Source: Bacteroidaceae bacterium (GTDB taxonomy: Bacteria > Bacteroidota > Bacteroidia > Bacteroidales > Bacteroidaceae). From it: a stretch of 60,334 nt of DNA. The number at the start of each line of letters is the position of its first letter. Position 1 is the stretch's first letter. The position numbers were made by a program, and so were the translations under genes. Of the stretch, positions 53,028 to 60,334 are shown piece after piece. The stretch lies in NCBI GenBank assembly GCA_900771425.1, contig CAAGNV010000021.1, positions 1 to 60,334 of the forward strand. Reading direction: 5' to 3'. The notes beneath the pieces were generated by a model. The model did not search any database, was not told the origin of the DNA, and was given only the letters and a program-made list of their open reading frames with translations.

Positions 53028-53792
53028 TCACCTAAAAATAAAAGTTACATGATTCCATATAGTTGACAGCAGTCCGTAATGGTGGCGCATCACGTTGAAC
53101 CGCTCGATGAGCGATGCACGGTGGTTGCGTGTGGTCATGCCTTCGTCGAGGTAATCGGTGAGTACGGAGTGGGTATAATAGTTTGCCATTCCGGATAATT
53201 CGCCAGCCTTCAGCACTCGTATGCACCAATCGACATCGGCCGAAAAGCGATAACTGAGGTTATAGTGTGGACAGAGAGTGCGGCGGGCATAGAATGACTG
53301 ATGGCATACCAGCATGCCCCGCTTGAACGACTTGGATGTGAGATGCTCGGGAGGCAGCAGATGGCGCGGACGAAGGTAGCGGCCGTCATTGTCAACGATA
53401 TTGGTGTCGCCATAGATTACGCCTACGGCTGACTTGTCCTGACTGACATTATAAAGCGGTGAGTCAGAGCCGAAGGTGTCGGCAAGTATGGAAGGAGCGT
53501 GGAACTTGTCGCCTGCATTGAGGAAACAGAGATAATCGCCGTGAGCCATGTCGATGGCTTTGTTCATGGCATCGTACAGCCCGCGGTCAGGTTCACTCTT
53601 GACGATGATTGGGTATCGTTCGCCGTTGTGCTGACGGTAGTCATCGATAATGGCAAGTGTACCGTCGGTCGATGCTCCGTCGATGATGATATGCTCAATG
53701 AGTTCGGGGGCAGTCTGTGCGGCCACACTGTCGAGCGTTCGCTGCAACGTAGCCGATGCATTGTATGTTACGGTAATGATGGAGAGTGTCAT
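53028..53792 (-). CDS. Family 2 glycosyltransferase
   Basis: The 254-residue protein begins MTLSIITVTYNASATLQRTL, with IIIDGASTDGT near residue 38 and the nucleotide/metal region FLNAGDKF, all typical GT-A fold GT2 signatures. No membrane domain was seen. It probably transfers a sugar from a nucleotide donor onto a surface polysaccharide or glycan. Its ATG overlaps the stop of the GT4 gene by four bases, so the two are translated together. Acceptor and donor are not deducible. Confidence 0.9.
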   Translation of the reverse strand: MTLSIITVTYNASATLQRTLDSVAAQTAPELIEHIIIDGASTDGTLAIIDDYRQHNGERYPIIVKSEPDRGLYDAMNKAIDMAHGDYLCFLNAGDKFHAPSILADTFGSDSPLYNVSQDKSAVGVIYGDTNIVDNDGRYLRPRHLLPPEHLTSKSFKRGMLVCHQSFYARRTLCPHYNLSYRFSADVDWCIRVLKAGELSGMANYYTHSVLTDYLDEGMTTRNHRASLIERFNVMRHHYGLLSTIWNHVTFIFR

Positions 53793-55045
53793 AACTGCTG
53801 AGCCATTTCGTAAACTTCCGTAAACTTATGAGCCACCTGTTCCTCGCTGTAGTTGCTGAGCACTTTCTGACGGGCATTGTCGCACAGTGTCTGATAGCGT
53901 TCTGGTTCCAGACACCATTCTATGCCGTGGGCAAAGTCTGCAGCATCGCGGTACTGTGCCACATAGCCGTTTACTTCGTGGTCAATCATCTCAGGAATAC
54001 CGCCTATGTCGAAACCTACACACGGAGTTCCGCATGCCAGTGCCTCCATGATGGTGTTAGGCAGGTTGTCCTGCAACGACGGTGTGACGAACAGATCGAC
54101 AGCGTTGTAAAGCTGCACAATCTCCTTCTGATTGCTCAGATAGTCAACAGGATATACTTCGAGCGGTATCTGTGCCTTTATCTTGTCGCTCTCTTCGCCG
54201 AGGACTACTACGCCGAGTCGGTCGGCCAACTGCGGCATACGCTCTTTTATTATCTTGCAGGCATCAACCAGATGCTGGAAGCCCTTGTATGGATCGGTGA
54301 TACGACGTGAGCAGAACAATATAAGGAACTTGTCGGCAGGCAAGTTGCGCTCGGTTCGGCACTTACCCTTGTCTGATGGTCTGAACACACTGGTATCTAT
54401 TGGATTAGGTATGCTCAGTATGGTCTGACCGTATGTTATCTTGCTTGTCCGGCAGAGTGAGGCAACCCATTGGCTGCAACCAACGAATACCACCTTATGA
54501 TTCTGGAATATCTTACGTTTCTTGCGGAAGACGCTTTGAGCCAAGTCGTTGCCGATGCCTCCGAGCAGGAGCGGACATTCGTGGCATTCGGTCTGATACT
54601 TGGTACACTGATATGAATAGTGGCAGATGCCGGTGAAGTACCACATGTCGTGCATGGTGATGACCACAGGCTTGCCCGACGATAGTATGAGTTCGAGGTC
54701 GTGAAGCGACAGGTAACCTTGGTTGACCCAGTGGATATGTATGATGTCGGCCTGCTTGAACTCGAATGTCTGAGTGACGTCAGTACCCGTATTGGCTATG
54801 TCAACCATGAATAGGTTCTTGCGACTCAATCGGTTGTTGATCCAGATGACGAAACGTTCCCACAGGAACTTGACGGTCAGTGTCCACGACGATGGAATGG
54901 CAGCCACGGTGAGTTGGTCGGTCTGCTTGTCGCGCACCAGCATCATGGCCTTGACTCCGTTCTTCTTCAATGCTTCCATAAGACGGTTTGCAGCGATGGC
55001 TGCACCGCCCGTCCGTTCCGATGTATTTATGATTAGTACTTTCAT
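53789..55045 (-). CDS. Family 4 (GT-B) glycosyltransferase
   Basis: The 418-residue protein starts MKVLIINTSERTGGAAIAANRL, has IHIHWVNQGYLS and a C-terminal glycosyltransferase group 1 domain with SLQDNLPNTIMEALACGTPCVGF, the E-x7-E motif. ATG 55045 was chosen; a TTG at 55057 would lie within a TAACTTTG -7 element (55055-55062, minus strand). That promoter leaves a very short leader. The gene is coupled to the GT2 gene downstream, and the two form a small glycan operon. Confidence 0.9.
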   Translation of the reverse strand: MKVLIINTSERTGGAAIAANRLMEALKKNGVKAMMLVRDKQTDQLTVAAIPSSWTLTVKFLWERFVIWINNRLSRKNLFMVDIANTGTDVTQTFEFKQADIIHIHWVNQGYLSLHDLELILSSGKPVVITMHDMWYFTGICHYSYQCTKYQTECHECPLLLGGIGNDLAQSVFRKKRKIFQNHKVVFVGCSQWVASLCRTSKITYGQTILSIPNPIDTSVFRPSDKGKCRTERNLPADKFLILFCSRRITDPYKGFQHLVDACKIIKERMPQLADRLGVVVLGEESDKIKAQIPLEVYPVDYLSNQKEIVQLYNAVDLFVTPSLQDNLPNTIMEALACGTPCVGFDIGGIPEMIDHEVNGYVAQYRDAADFAHGIEWCLEPERYQTLCDNARQKVLSNYSEEQVAHKFTEVYEMAQQL

Positions 55046-55119
55046 ATCTGAGTGCAAAGTTACTTAAAAAGAAGAGACAGCAAACACTCTCTTCACTTAC
55101 TTTTTGTTGACTGACTGAA

Positions 55120-55156
55120 AAACGACTGCCTTCCTACGTTTGGATAGCAGTCGTTT
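55120..55156. terminator. Hairpin between DUF3127 and glycosyltransferase genes
   Basis: AAACGACTGC (55120-55129) pairs with GCAGTCGTTT (55147-55156). On the minus strand it follows the DUF3127 gene and is followed by TTTCAG. Confidence 0.65.
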
Positions 55157-55187
55157 ATGGTTTCAAGCCCATGCGGGCCATTCGTGA

Positions 55188-55628
55188 TTAGAATGGCAGT
55201 CCGTCGGTATCGTCCTGAGCCTCGAAAGCAGGAGCCTGAGGCTGTGGTGCTGGCTGAGGTGCTGGCTGCTGATAGGCAGGTGCTGCCTGAGGCTGCGGTG
55301 CCGGACCCTGATAAGGCGGCATCTGACCATCTGCCACCGGTGGCTGCTGGTCACCCAGGTTGCGGTCAATGCGCCAAGCACGTATGTCGTTGAACCAGCG
55401 TCCCTGGAACTCACGGGCATTGATGTCGAAGAACACGTTGATTTCTTCGCCCATCTGTATGTTGAACTGATTTATCTTGTCCTCGCCGAACACGTTGAAA
55501 ACCATACGGCGTGGGAACTGTTCGTGTGTTTCAATCACGTAATCCTGAGTTTTCCACGGATTACCTGTAGTCTTGCTTACGCCACCTCGTGCTTCGAGTA
55601 TTGCGATTACTTTTCCTGCTAATTCCAT
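55188..55628 (-). CDS. DUF3127 protein with SSB-like C-terminal tail
   Basis: The 146-residue protein has an N-terminal beta-rich domain (residues 1-88; MELAGKVIAILEARGG and FNVFGEDKINQFNIQMGEEI), matching DUF3127 and consistent with an OB fold. A Pro/Gln/Ala-rich disordered linker (residues 95-132) and an acidic end ETQ-like with DDTDGLPF follow. Linker plus DDxxxLPF tip mimics single-stranded DNA-binding protein. It is divergent from dnaN. A role in DNA metabolism is inferred from architecture only. Confidence 0.82.
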   Translation of the reverse strand: MELAGKVIAILEARGGVSKTTGNPWKTQDYVIETHEQFPRRMVFNVFGEDKINQFNIQMGEEINVFFDINAREFQGRWFNDIRAWRIDRNLGDQQPPVADGQMPPYQGPAPQPQAAPAYQQPAPQPAPQPQAPAFEAQDDTDGLPF

Positions 55629-55788
55629 TTTCAGTTAGTGAGTTTATATTATAATTATTGACATTGCTACAATGCTAATTGCATATTGCGTTTTTGGATT
55701 TTCCTGAAATCTTGTGCGAAATTACAACATTATTTGCAACAAATCGAATTTTCGTTGAGTTTTTTTTCTTTCTTTGCAAAACTATTCA

Positions 55789-55796
55789 TAACTTTG
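55789..55796 (+). promoter_or_regulatory. -7 element for dnaN
   Basis: TAACTTTG matches the consensus, leaving a leader of about 80 bases before the ATG at 55882. A TTTG partner at the proper distance is not clear. Confidence 0.5.
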
Positions 55797-55881
55797 TGGC
55801 AAAATAGCGGTATATGCACACACCATAATGCAACCGCATCGGAAGAAGAAAAATTAGTAACACATAATAATTAATACTGAA

Positions 55882-57006
55882 ATGAAGTTTAATATTTCCA
55901 GCACAACATTCTGCAGCCGTCTTCAGACTCTGAACAAGGTCATCCTGTCAAAGAACTCACTGCCAATCCTCGATTGCATTCTGTTCGAACTGCAAGGCGA
56001 CAAGCTATGCATGACAGCATCTGACGGCGACATCACACTCGTTTCTAACCTTGAAGTAAGCAACGCTGAAGGCACAGGCAAGTTTGCCCTCAATGCCACA
56101 CAGATTATCAATGGACTGAAAGAAATATCTGACCAGCCAGTACTCATCTCGATAAATGAAGAAACGCTCGAAGTTGAAATCAAGTACCAGAACGGTAAGT
56201 GCAACTTCATCGGTCAGAACGGTGACACCTACCCACTGCCAACAAGCATAAGCGACGAGGCACAGGTTGTGGCAATCGATGCACAGGTACTGCTCCAGGG
56301 TATCAGCAAGTCTATCTTCGCTACTGCCGAAGACGAACTCCGTCCGGTTATGAACGGTATCTACTTCGACATATCTACCGAGAGCGTCACATTCGTGGCA
56401 AGCGACGGCCACAAACTCGTACGCGACCGCTACTACTCATCAAAGGGTGAACAGGCTTCGTCATTCATCATGCCTAAGAAACCGGCAAAGACCTTGAAGG
56501 ACATCCTGGCACGCGAAGAAGGCGAGGCAGTCATCAAGTTCGACAACAACAACGCACAGATCATAGTCGATAACTACACACTCAACTGCCGTCTCATCGA
56601 AGGTCGCTACCCTAACTACAACTCTGTCATCCCACAGGACAACCCATTCAAGGTACGTATCGACCGTCAGGCACTCATCGGAGCACTCCGCCGCGTATTG
56701 GTATTCGCCAACACCAGCACCAACCTCATCAAGCTCCGCATCGGTACCAACAACGTGACCGTTTCGGCTCAGGACATCGACTTTGCAAAGAAGGCAGAAG
56801 AAAATATAGTATGCGAATACGAAGGCAACCCAATGAACATCGGTTTCAAGGGTCCTTTCCTCGTTGACATACTCGGCAGTATCTCTTCACAGGAAGTAGT
56901 GCTCGAACTGGCTGACCCAAGCCGTGCCGGTGTCATACTGCCAGCAGAACAAGAAGATCAGGAAGACCTTCTCATGCTCCTCATGCCAATGATGCTCAAC
57001 GAATAA
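55882..57006 (+). CDS. dnaN: DNA polymerase III beta subunit (sliding clamp)
   Basis: The 374-residue protein has the three-domain clamp layout. Family segments include LPILDCILFEL (residues 27-37), the RPVMNGIYFD start of domain 2 followed by FVASDGHKLVRDR, and the C-terminal clamp segment LADPSRAGVILPAEQEDQEDLLMLLMPMML. It tethers DNA polymerase to DNA. The next gene encodes a DnaQ-like exonuclease 28 bases downstream. dnaA is not in the window. Confidence 0.97.
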   Translation: MKFNISSTTFCSRLQTLNKVILSKNSLPILDCILFELQGDKLCMTASDGDITLVSNLEVSNAEGTGKFALNATQIINGLKEISDQPVLISINEETLEVEIKYQNGKCNFIGQNGDTYPLPTSISDEAQVVAIDAQVLLQGISKSIFATAEDELRPVMNGIYFDISTESVTFVASDGHKLVRDRYYSSKGEQASSFIMPKKPAKTLKDILAREEGEAVIKFDNNNAQIIVDNYTLNCRLIEGRYPNYNSVIPQDNPFKVRIDRQALIGALRRVLVFANTSTNLIKLRIGTNNVTVSAQDIDFAKKAEENIVCEYEGNPMNIGFKGPFLVDILGSISSQEVVLELADPSRAGVILPAEQEDQEDLLMLLMPMMLNE

Positions 57007-57034
57007 GAGTGAGCCTATAACCCATACAGCAACG

Positions 57035-57829
57035 ATGAAACTAAACATAGAGCAACCAATCGTATTCTTCGACTTGGAAACTACAGGAATTGATGTAGCA
57101 CGGGACCACATTGTGGAACTGTGCTACATCAAACTGTTTCCTGACGGCAAGCGCGAAGAAAACACCATAAGGATAAAACCTGTCGATGCTCTGGGCATGC
57201 AGATTCACATACCCGAGAAGACAACTGCCATACACGGCATCACTGACGACGACGTGAAGGACTGCCCTACGTTCAAGGACATATCCGGTCAACTAAAAGA
57301 GATATTCTCTGACTGTGACCTCGGAGGCTACAACTCCAATCACTTCGACATACCACTGCTGATTGAAGAATTCCTGCGCGTAGGCATCAACATCGACCTG
57401 ACCAACCGTAAGTTCGTCGATGTATGCGTCATTTTCAAGAAGATGGAACAGCGCACACTGTCAGCAGCATACAAGTTCTACTGCAAGAAAAACCTTGAAA
57501 ACGCACACTCGGCACTGGCCGACACACAGGCTACCATCGAGGTACTCGAGTCACAGCTCGACATGTACGCCGACACGCTGACAAACGACATCGACAGTCT
57601 TGCCGACTTCTCAAACGTAAGCCGCAGGGTCGATTTCGCATCACGCATAGTACTCGACGACAACGACGTCGAAGTATTCAACTTCGGCAAGTACAAGGGT
57701 CAGGCCGTCAAGGACGTGTTCCAGCGCGATCCAGGCTACTTCAGTTGGATTATTCAGGGCGACTTCCCACTCAATACGAAGCAAGTAGTAGAACGCTTAA
57801 AGCTAAAATACGCCAATGCTAAAAGGTAA
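57035..57829 (+). CDS. DnaQ-like 3'-5' exonuclease
   Basis: The 264-residue protein has the DEDD exonuclease motifs: FFDLETTGID (ExoI), GGYNSNHFDIPLL (ExoII) and AHSALADTQAT (ExoIII, H and D). A short C-terminal domain with VFNFGKYKGQAVKDV and YFSWIIQGDFP follows, as found in exonuclease X-type proteins. It probably acts as proofreading or repair exonuclease. Its end overlaps the coaC start by 14 bases. Confidence 0.9.
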   Translation: MKLNIEQPIVFFDLETTGIDVARDHIVELCYIKLFPDGKREENTIRIKPVDALGMQIHIPEKTTAIHGITDDDVKDCPTFKDISGQLKEIFSDCDLGGYNSNHFDIPLLIEEFLRVGINIDLTNRKFVDVCVIFKKMEQRTLSAAYKFYCKKNLENAHSALADTQATIEVLESQLDMYADTLTNDIDSLADFSNVSRRVDFASRIVLDDNDVEVFNFGKYKGQAVKDVFQRDPGYFSWIIQGDFPLNTKQVVERLKLKYANAKR

Positions 57830-58358
57830 GCACATCGTACTGGGCATCACGGGCAGCATCGCTGCATACAAGGCATGCCTCATCATACGCGGACTCGTGA
57901 AGCAGGGAGCCGAGGTACAGGTGGTGATCACACCTGCAGGCAAGGAATTCATCACGCCACTCACACTCTCTACACTCACCGGCAAACCCGTAGTCAGCGA
58001 GTTCTTCGACCGCCGCGACGGTTCGTGGCACAGTCATGTTGACCTCGGACTCTGGGCCGATGCCATGCTCATAGCCCCTGCCACCGCATCGACCATAGGC
58101 AAGATGGCAAACGGCATAGCCGACAACATGCTCATCACCACCTATCTGTCGATGAAGGCACCCGTATTCGTAGCACCAGCCATGGATCTCGACATGTACA
58201 AGCATCCTTCGACACAGCGTAACCTCGACACGCTGCGCTCATACGGAAACCACATCATCGAGCCAGGCACCGGATTCCTCGCCTCACACCTCGAAGGCAA
58301 GGGACGCATGGAAGAACCCGAAACCATAATCGACATCCTCGACAAGAGTTTGCAATAA
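57816..58358 (+). CDS. coaC: Phosphopantothenoylcysteine decarboxylase (CoaC, stand-alone)
   Basis: The 180-residue flavoprotein starts MLKGKHIVLGITGSIAAYKA and has the catalytic-His segment WHSHVDLGLWADAMLIAPATASTIGKMA in two parts. The usual PxMNxxMW motif reads PAMDLDMY, i.e. Asp for the usual Asn. It decarboxylates phosphopantothenoylcysteine in coenzyme A synthesis. In most bacteria this is the N-terminal half of a fused CoaBC. Here it ends with a stop, and the ligase half follows after 71 bases in another frame. Confidence 0.9.
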   Translation: MLKGKHIVLGITGSIAAYKACLIIRGLVKQGAEVQVVITPAGKEFITPLTLSTLTGKPVVSEFFDRRDGSWHSHVDLGLWADAMLIAPATASTIGKMANGIADNMLITTYLSMKAPVFVAPAMDLDMYKHPSTQRNLDTLRSYGNHIIEPGTGFLASHLEGKGRMEEPETIIDILDKSLQ

Positions 58359-58429
58359 TCACCGACCAATCAAACCGCCGGGCCATCGAGACTTCAAACT
58401 GTCGAAACATCGAATTACATCATACTACC

Positions 58430-59083
58430 ATGACCATCAACAAAATACTCATCACTGCAGGGCCTACCTACGAAAGGATAGACCCTGTTCGTTTTATAGG
58501 CAACTACTCGTCGGGCAAGATGGGCATTGCCCTCACACAGTCGTGCCTCAACCGCGGACTCCATGTAGAACTGGTGTTAGGTCCGGTAAGCGAACACATA
58601 TACAAAGACCTCAGTTCGCCTAACCTGCACATCACACACGTCGAATCGGCACGCCAGATGTACGAAGCCTGCATACGCATCTACCCAACCGTCGATGCAG
58701 CCATACTATGTGCTGCCGTTGCCGACTTCACACCCGAAGTAGTAGCCGACCAGAAGATAAAGCGCAAGGGTGAAATGACCATACGGCTCGTACCGACGCA
58801 GGACATCGCCGCCGCACTCGGACAAATCAAGCAACCCGACCAACTGCTCGCCGGCTTTGCCCTCGAAACCAACGACGAGGAAGACAACGCACGCGGTAAG
58901 ATGCAACGCAAGAACTTCGACTTCATCGTGCTCAACTCGCTGCAGGACGAGGGTGCCGGATTCCGTCACGATACCAACAAGATTACTATAATAAATAAGG
59001 AGTCAAAAGTTGAATACCCATTGAAGACAAAGAAGGAATGTGCCGACGACATTGTCGAAAACATGTTGAAAACTCCACTCTGA
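58430..59083 (+). CDS. coaB: Phosphopantothenate-cysteine ligase (CoaB, stand-alone)
   Basis: The 217-residue protein starts MTINKILITAGPTYERIDPVR and has the nucleotide-binding FIGNYSSGKMG. The conserved ADFTPEV and KIKRKGEM segments (catalytic Lys) come next, then LLAGFALETND and NDIVxNxL-like FDFIVLNSL. It joins cysteine to phosphopantothenate. It corresponds to the C-terminal half of CoaBC and has its own ATG. Both halves retain their motifs, so the split looks functional rather than broken. Confidence 0.92.
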   Translation: MTINKILITAGPTYERIDPVRFIGNYSSGKMGIALTQSCLNRGLHVELVLGPVSEHIYKDLSSPNLHITHVESARQMYEACIRIYPTVDAAILCAAVADFTPEVVADQKIKRKGEMTIRLVPTQDIAAALGQIKQPDQLLAGFALETNDEEDNARGKMQRKNFDFIVLNSLQDEGAGFRHDTNKITIINKESKVEYPLKTKKECADDIVENMLKTPL

Positions 59084-59220
59084 ACCGTCGAAAACCCGTA
59101 GAAAAGCAGATGATAAATATTGATAAATAAATTTGCAAAATTCAAAAGATTGTATATACCCAGACAAGTCGGAATAAAGCAAGAAAAGTTATTATTATTT
59201 ATAAAGAATTTTTCTACCGG

Positions 59221-59400
59221 TTATCAACAGTTATCGACACTGCAATATAAAGAAAATCAATATACTTAAATGAGTTATCGACACAATCTACATGCTATAA
59301 TAATAACCATATAATTAGTTCTTTTATTAATAAAAAATAAAATATATCGTTATAATAATTCATGAATTGTTTGTTGTTTGACAATTTTATATTATCTTTG
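59221..59400. other. DnaA-box-like cluster next to AT-rich DNA
   Basis: TTATCAACA (59221-59229), TTATCGACA (59231-59239) and TTATCGACA (59275-59283) each differ by one base from TTATCCACA. The first two are ten bases apart and the third 44 further, all on the same helical face. About 110 bases of very AT-rich DNA follow. The dnaN gene is 3 kb away. A minor or true origin, or DnaA-mediated control, is possible but unproven. Confidence 0.4.
59370..59400 (+). promoter_or_regulatory. Promoter of the DUF805 gene
   Basis: TTTG at 59370-59373 and TATCTTTG at 59393-59400 are 19 bases apart, with a leader of about 45 bases. Confidence 0.8.
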
Positions 59401-59452
59401 CAGCGAAAAAAGTTAAATAACCCAATTATTAACAATCAAAAACTTTTAAATT

Positions 59453-59887
59453 ATGACTTTTGGTGAATCAATCAACGTATGCTTACGTCAAAAGTATGCA
59501 TCATTCCAGGGAAGAGCAACACGTTCAGAATTTTGGTGGTTTGCACTCTTCATTTTCATTGTAAACTCTGTTATTAATATTCTCGGTTCTGTCATCACAG
59601 GTGCTTCTCTGATGTCAACATTCAGCCCAGATTCATTCAGCGAATTCGGTGGCGGTCTGCTTGGTGGCATAGGCACTATCATCTTCATGATTATCGGTCT
59701 CATCGTATGGCTCTATTTCCTCTGCCCAAGCATCAGCGTTATAGTACGTCGTCTGCACGACACAGGCCGTAGCGGATGGTGGTACTGGATTATTCTAGTA
59801 CCATTTGTAGGTGGACTCGTTCTCTTAATCTTCACTCTCCTCGGCAGCGAACCACAGGACAACCAGTACGGTCCATACGAAGCATAA
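59453..59887 (+). CDS. DUF805 membrane protein
   Basis: This 144-residue protein has the family start RQKYASFQGRATRSEFWWFALF, a first membrane helix, a Gly-rich loop, and two or three more helices. The hallmark RRLHDTGRSGWWYWI and the ending GSEPQDNQYGP are both visible. It is an inner-membrane protein of unknown function. It is monocistronic, with a clear promoter and terminator. Confidence 0.92.
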   Translation: MTFGESINVCLRQKYASFQGRATRSEFWWFALFIFIVNSVINILGSVITGASLMSTFSPDSFSEFGGGLLGGIGTIIFMIIGLIVWLYFLCPSISVIVRRLHDTGRSGWWYWIILVPFVGGLVLLIFTLLGSEPQDNQYGPYEA

Positions 59888-59920
59888 CAGTCATCACAGA
59901 CTAAAACATATATAAATATA

Positions 59921-59969
59921 ATAAAGGTGTACTCATCGCTACGGCAATGCAGTGCACCTTTATTTTTTC
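59921..59969 (+). terminator. Terminator of the DUF805 gene
   Basis: ATAAAGGTG (59921-59929) pairs with CACCTTTAT (59955-59963), extended inward by four more pairs including one G-U, and is followed by a T run. Confidence 0.85.
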
Positions 59970-60122
59970 TTTTGGCGTGTCAACGCAATATGACGCATCA
60001 TTGCTTTCGCGTATTTTCGTGTTCGTGAACGTTTTCAAGGCGGCCTGTAAGGCCAGCCACGCAGTGCCAATAGCCCAATGGCAAGCGTAGCGACGCCTTG
60101 GGTTGTGAGGATGTCAGGATGT

Positions 60123-60247
60123 GACGCCTTGTAAAGGCAAAAGCATTTCATTGGGGCATGGGCAGTCCTGCATGATGAGGCTTTTGCCCCTGCAGGGCGT
60201 ACTCACCTCTCCGTATCCCCCAGGGTGCCGCTTCGCTCTGCCCTGGG
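60123..60247. repeat. REP-like palindromic block near the window end
   Basis: GGCAAAAGC (60136-60144) is inverted at 60180-60188, with partly complementary ACGCC/GGGCGT outside it. CCCAGGG (60219-60225) is inverted at 60241-60247 around a loop containing CCGCTTCGCT. No gene was found from 59970 to the window end; the rest is G+C-rich repeat-like DNA with a CCAATAGCC motif at about 60067. Confidence 0.65.
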
Positions 60248-60334
60248 CTATGTGCTCACTGCCCTTTCAGGTAGGGTGTTCAAAATTAATAATTTATACG
60301 CGACTTCTATGTTAAGCTACATCTCTGTTAATCA

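Overview
The window looks like a chromosome segment of a Bacteroidales bacterium, most likely Prevotellaceae. The evidence is: promoters of the Bacteroidota type (TTTG, about 19 bases, TAnnTTTG) ahead of many genes; a SusC/SusD pair; a streptopain-type (C10) peptidase with a Prevotella-like C-terminal tail; the ftsX-DUF3098-uppP-truB-queA-folK gene order; and weak or absent Shine-Dalgarno sequences. No rRNA operon, complete insertion sequence, prophage or CRISPR array was seen. Nearly all the DNA is chromosomal housekeeping sequence, but the spaces between genes are unusually rich in structured repeats.

Layout. 0-9 kb: a DUF2339 membrane protein, then the menaquinone cluster menI-menF-menD-menB-menC-menE (+ strand). 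9-13 kb (- strand): AraC-type regulator, altronate dehydratase, a small esterase and uridine kinase. 13-19 kb (+): miaB, ftsX, DUF3098, uppP, truB, queA, folK. 19.4-22.5 kb (+): a sodium:solute symporter and an outer-membrane porin-like protein behind a tyrosine-codon leader peptide and attenuator. 22.7-27.5 kb (-): polyprenyl synthase, CvfB-like S1 protein, LolD-like ATPase, CPA2 antiporter. 27.7-31.8 kb (+): tRNA-Asn, comEC, an MNT-HEPN pair, and a tryptophan-codon leader plus attenuator ahead of a TrpB2-type synthase. 33-43 kb (+): SusC, SusD, a surface lipoprotein and a secreted C10 peptidase whose C-terminal half is homologous to the lipoprotein. 43-48.5 kb: small lipoprotein, RelE-type toxin-antitoxin pair, class I fumarase, an S23/four-helix-bundle gene between inverted repeats, frr, rsgA. 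48.6-52.7 kb: DUF5686 outer-membrane protein, amidase, ProX-type editing protein. 52.8-55 kb: a 206-bp MITE-like element and two glycosyltransferases. 55-60 kb: DUF3127, dnaN, a DnaQ-like exonuclease, separate coaC and coaB, a DnaA-box-like cluster and a DUF805 protein.

How the genes work together. The men genes make the menaquinone head group; menA and menH are not in the window, and the polyprenyl synthase at 22.7 kb could supply the side chain. The SusCD-lipoprotein-peptidase set reads as a surface protein/peptide capture and uptake locus rather than a glycan locus, because it contains no glycoside hydrolase. Two independent ribosome-mediated attenuators (Tyr and Trp) predict the substrates of the genes they control. 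The most novel signals are the tyrosine leader ahead of a transporter and several unrelated intergenic arrays with a 21-22 bp period and palindromic cores. One of those arrays is present in three copies across the window.
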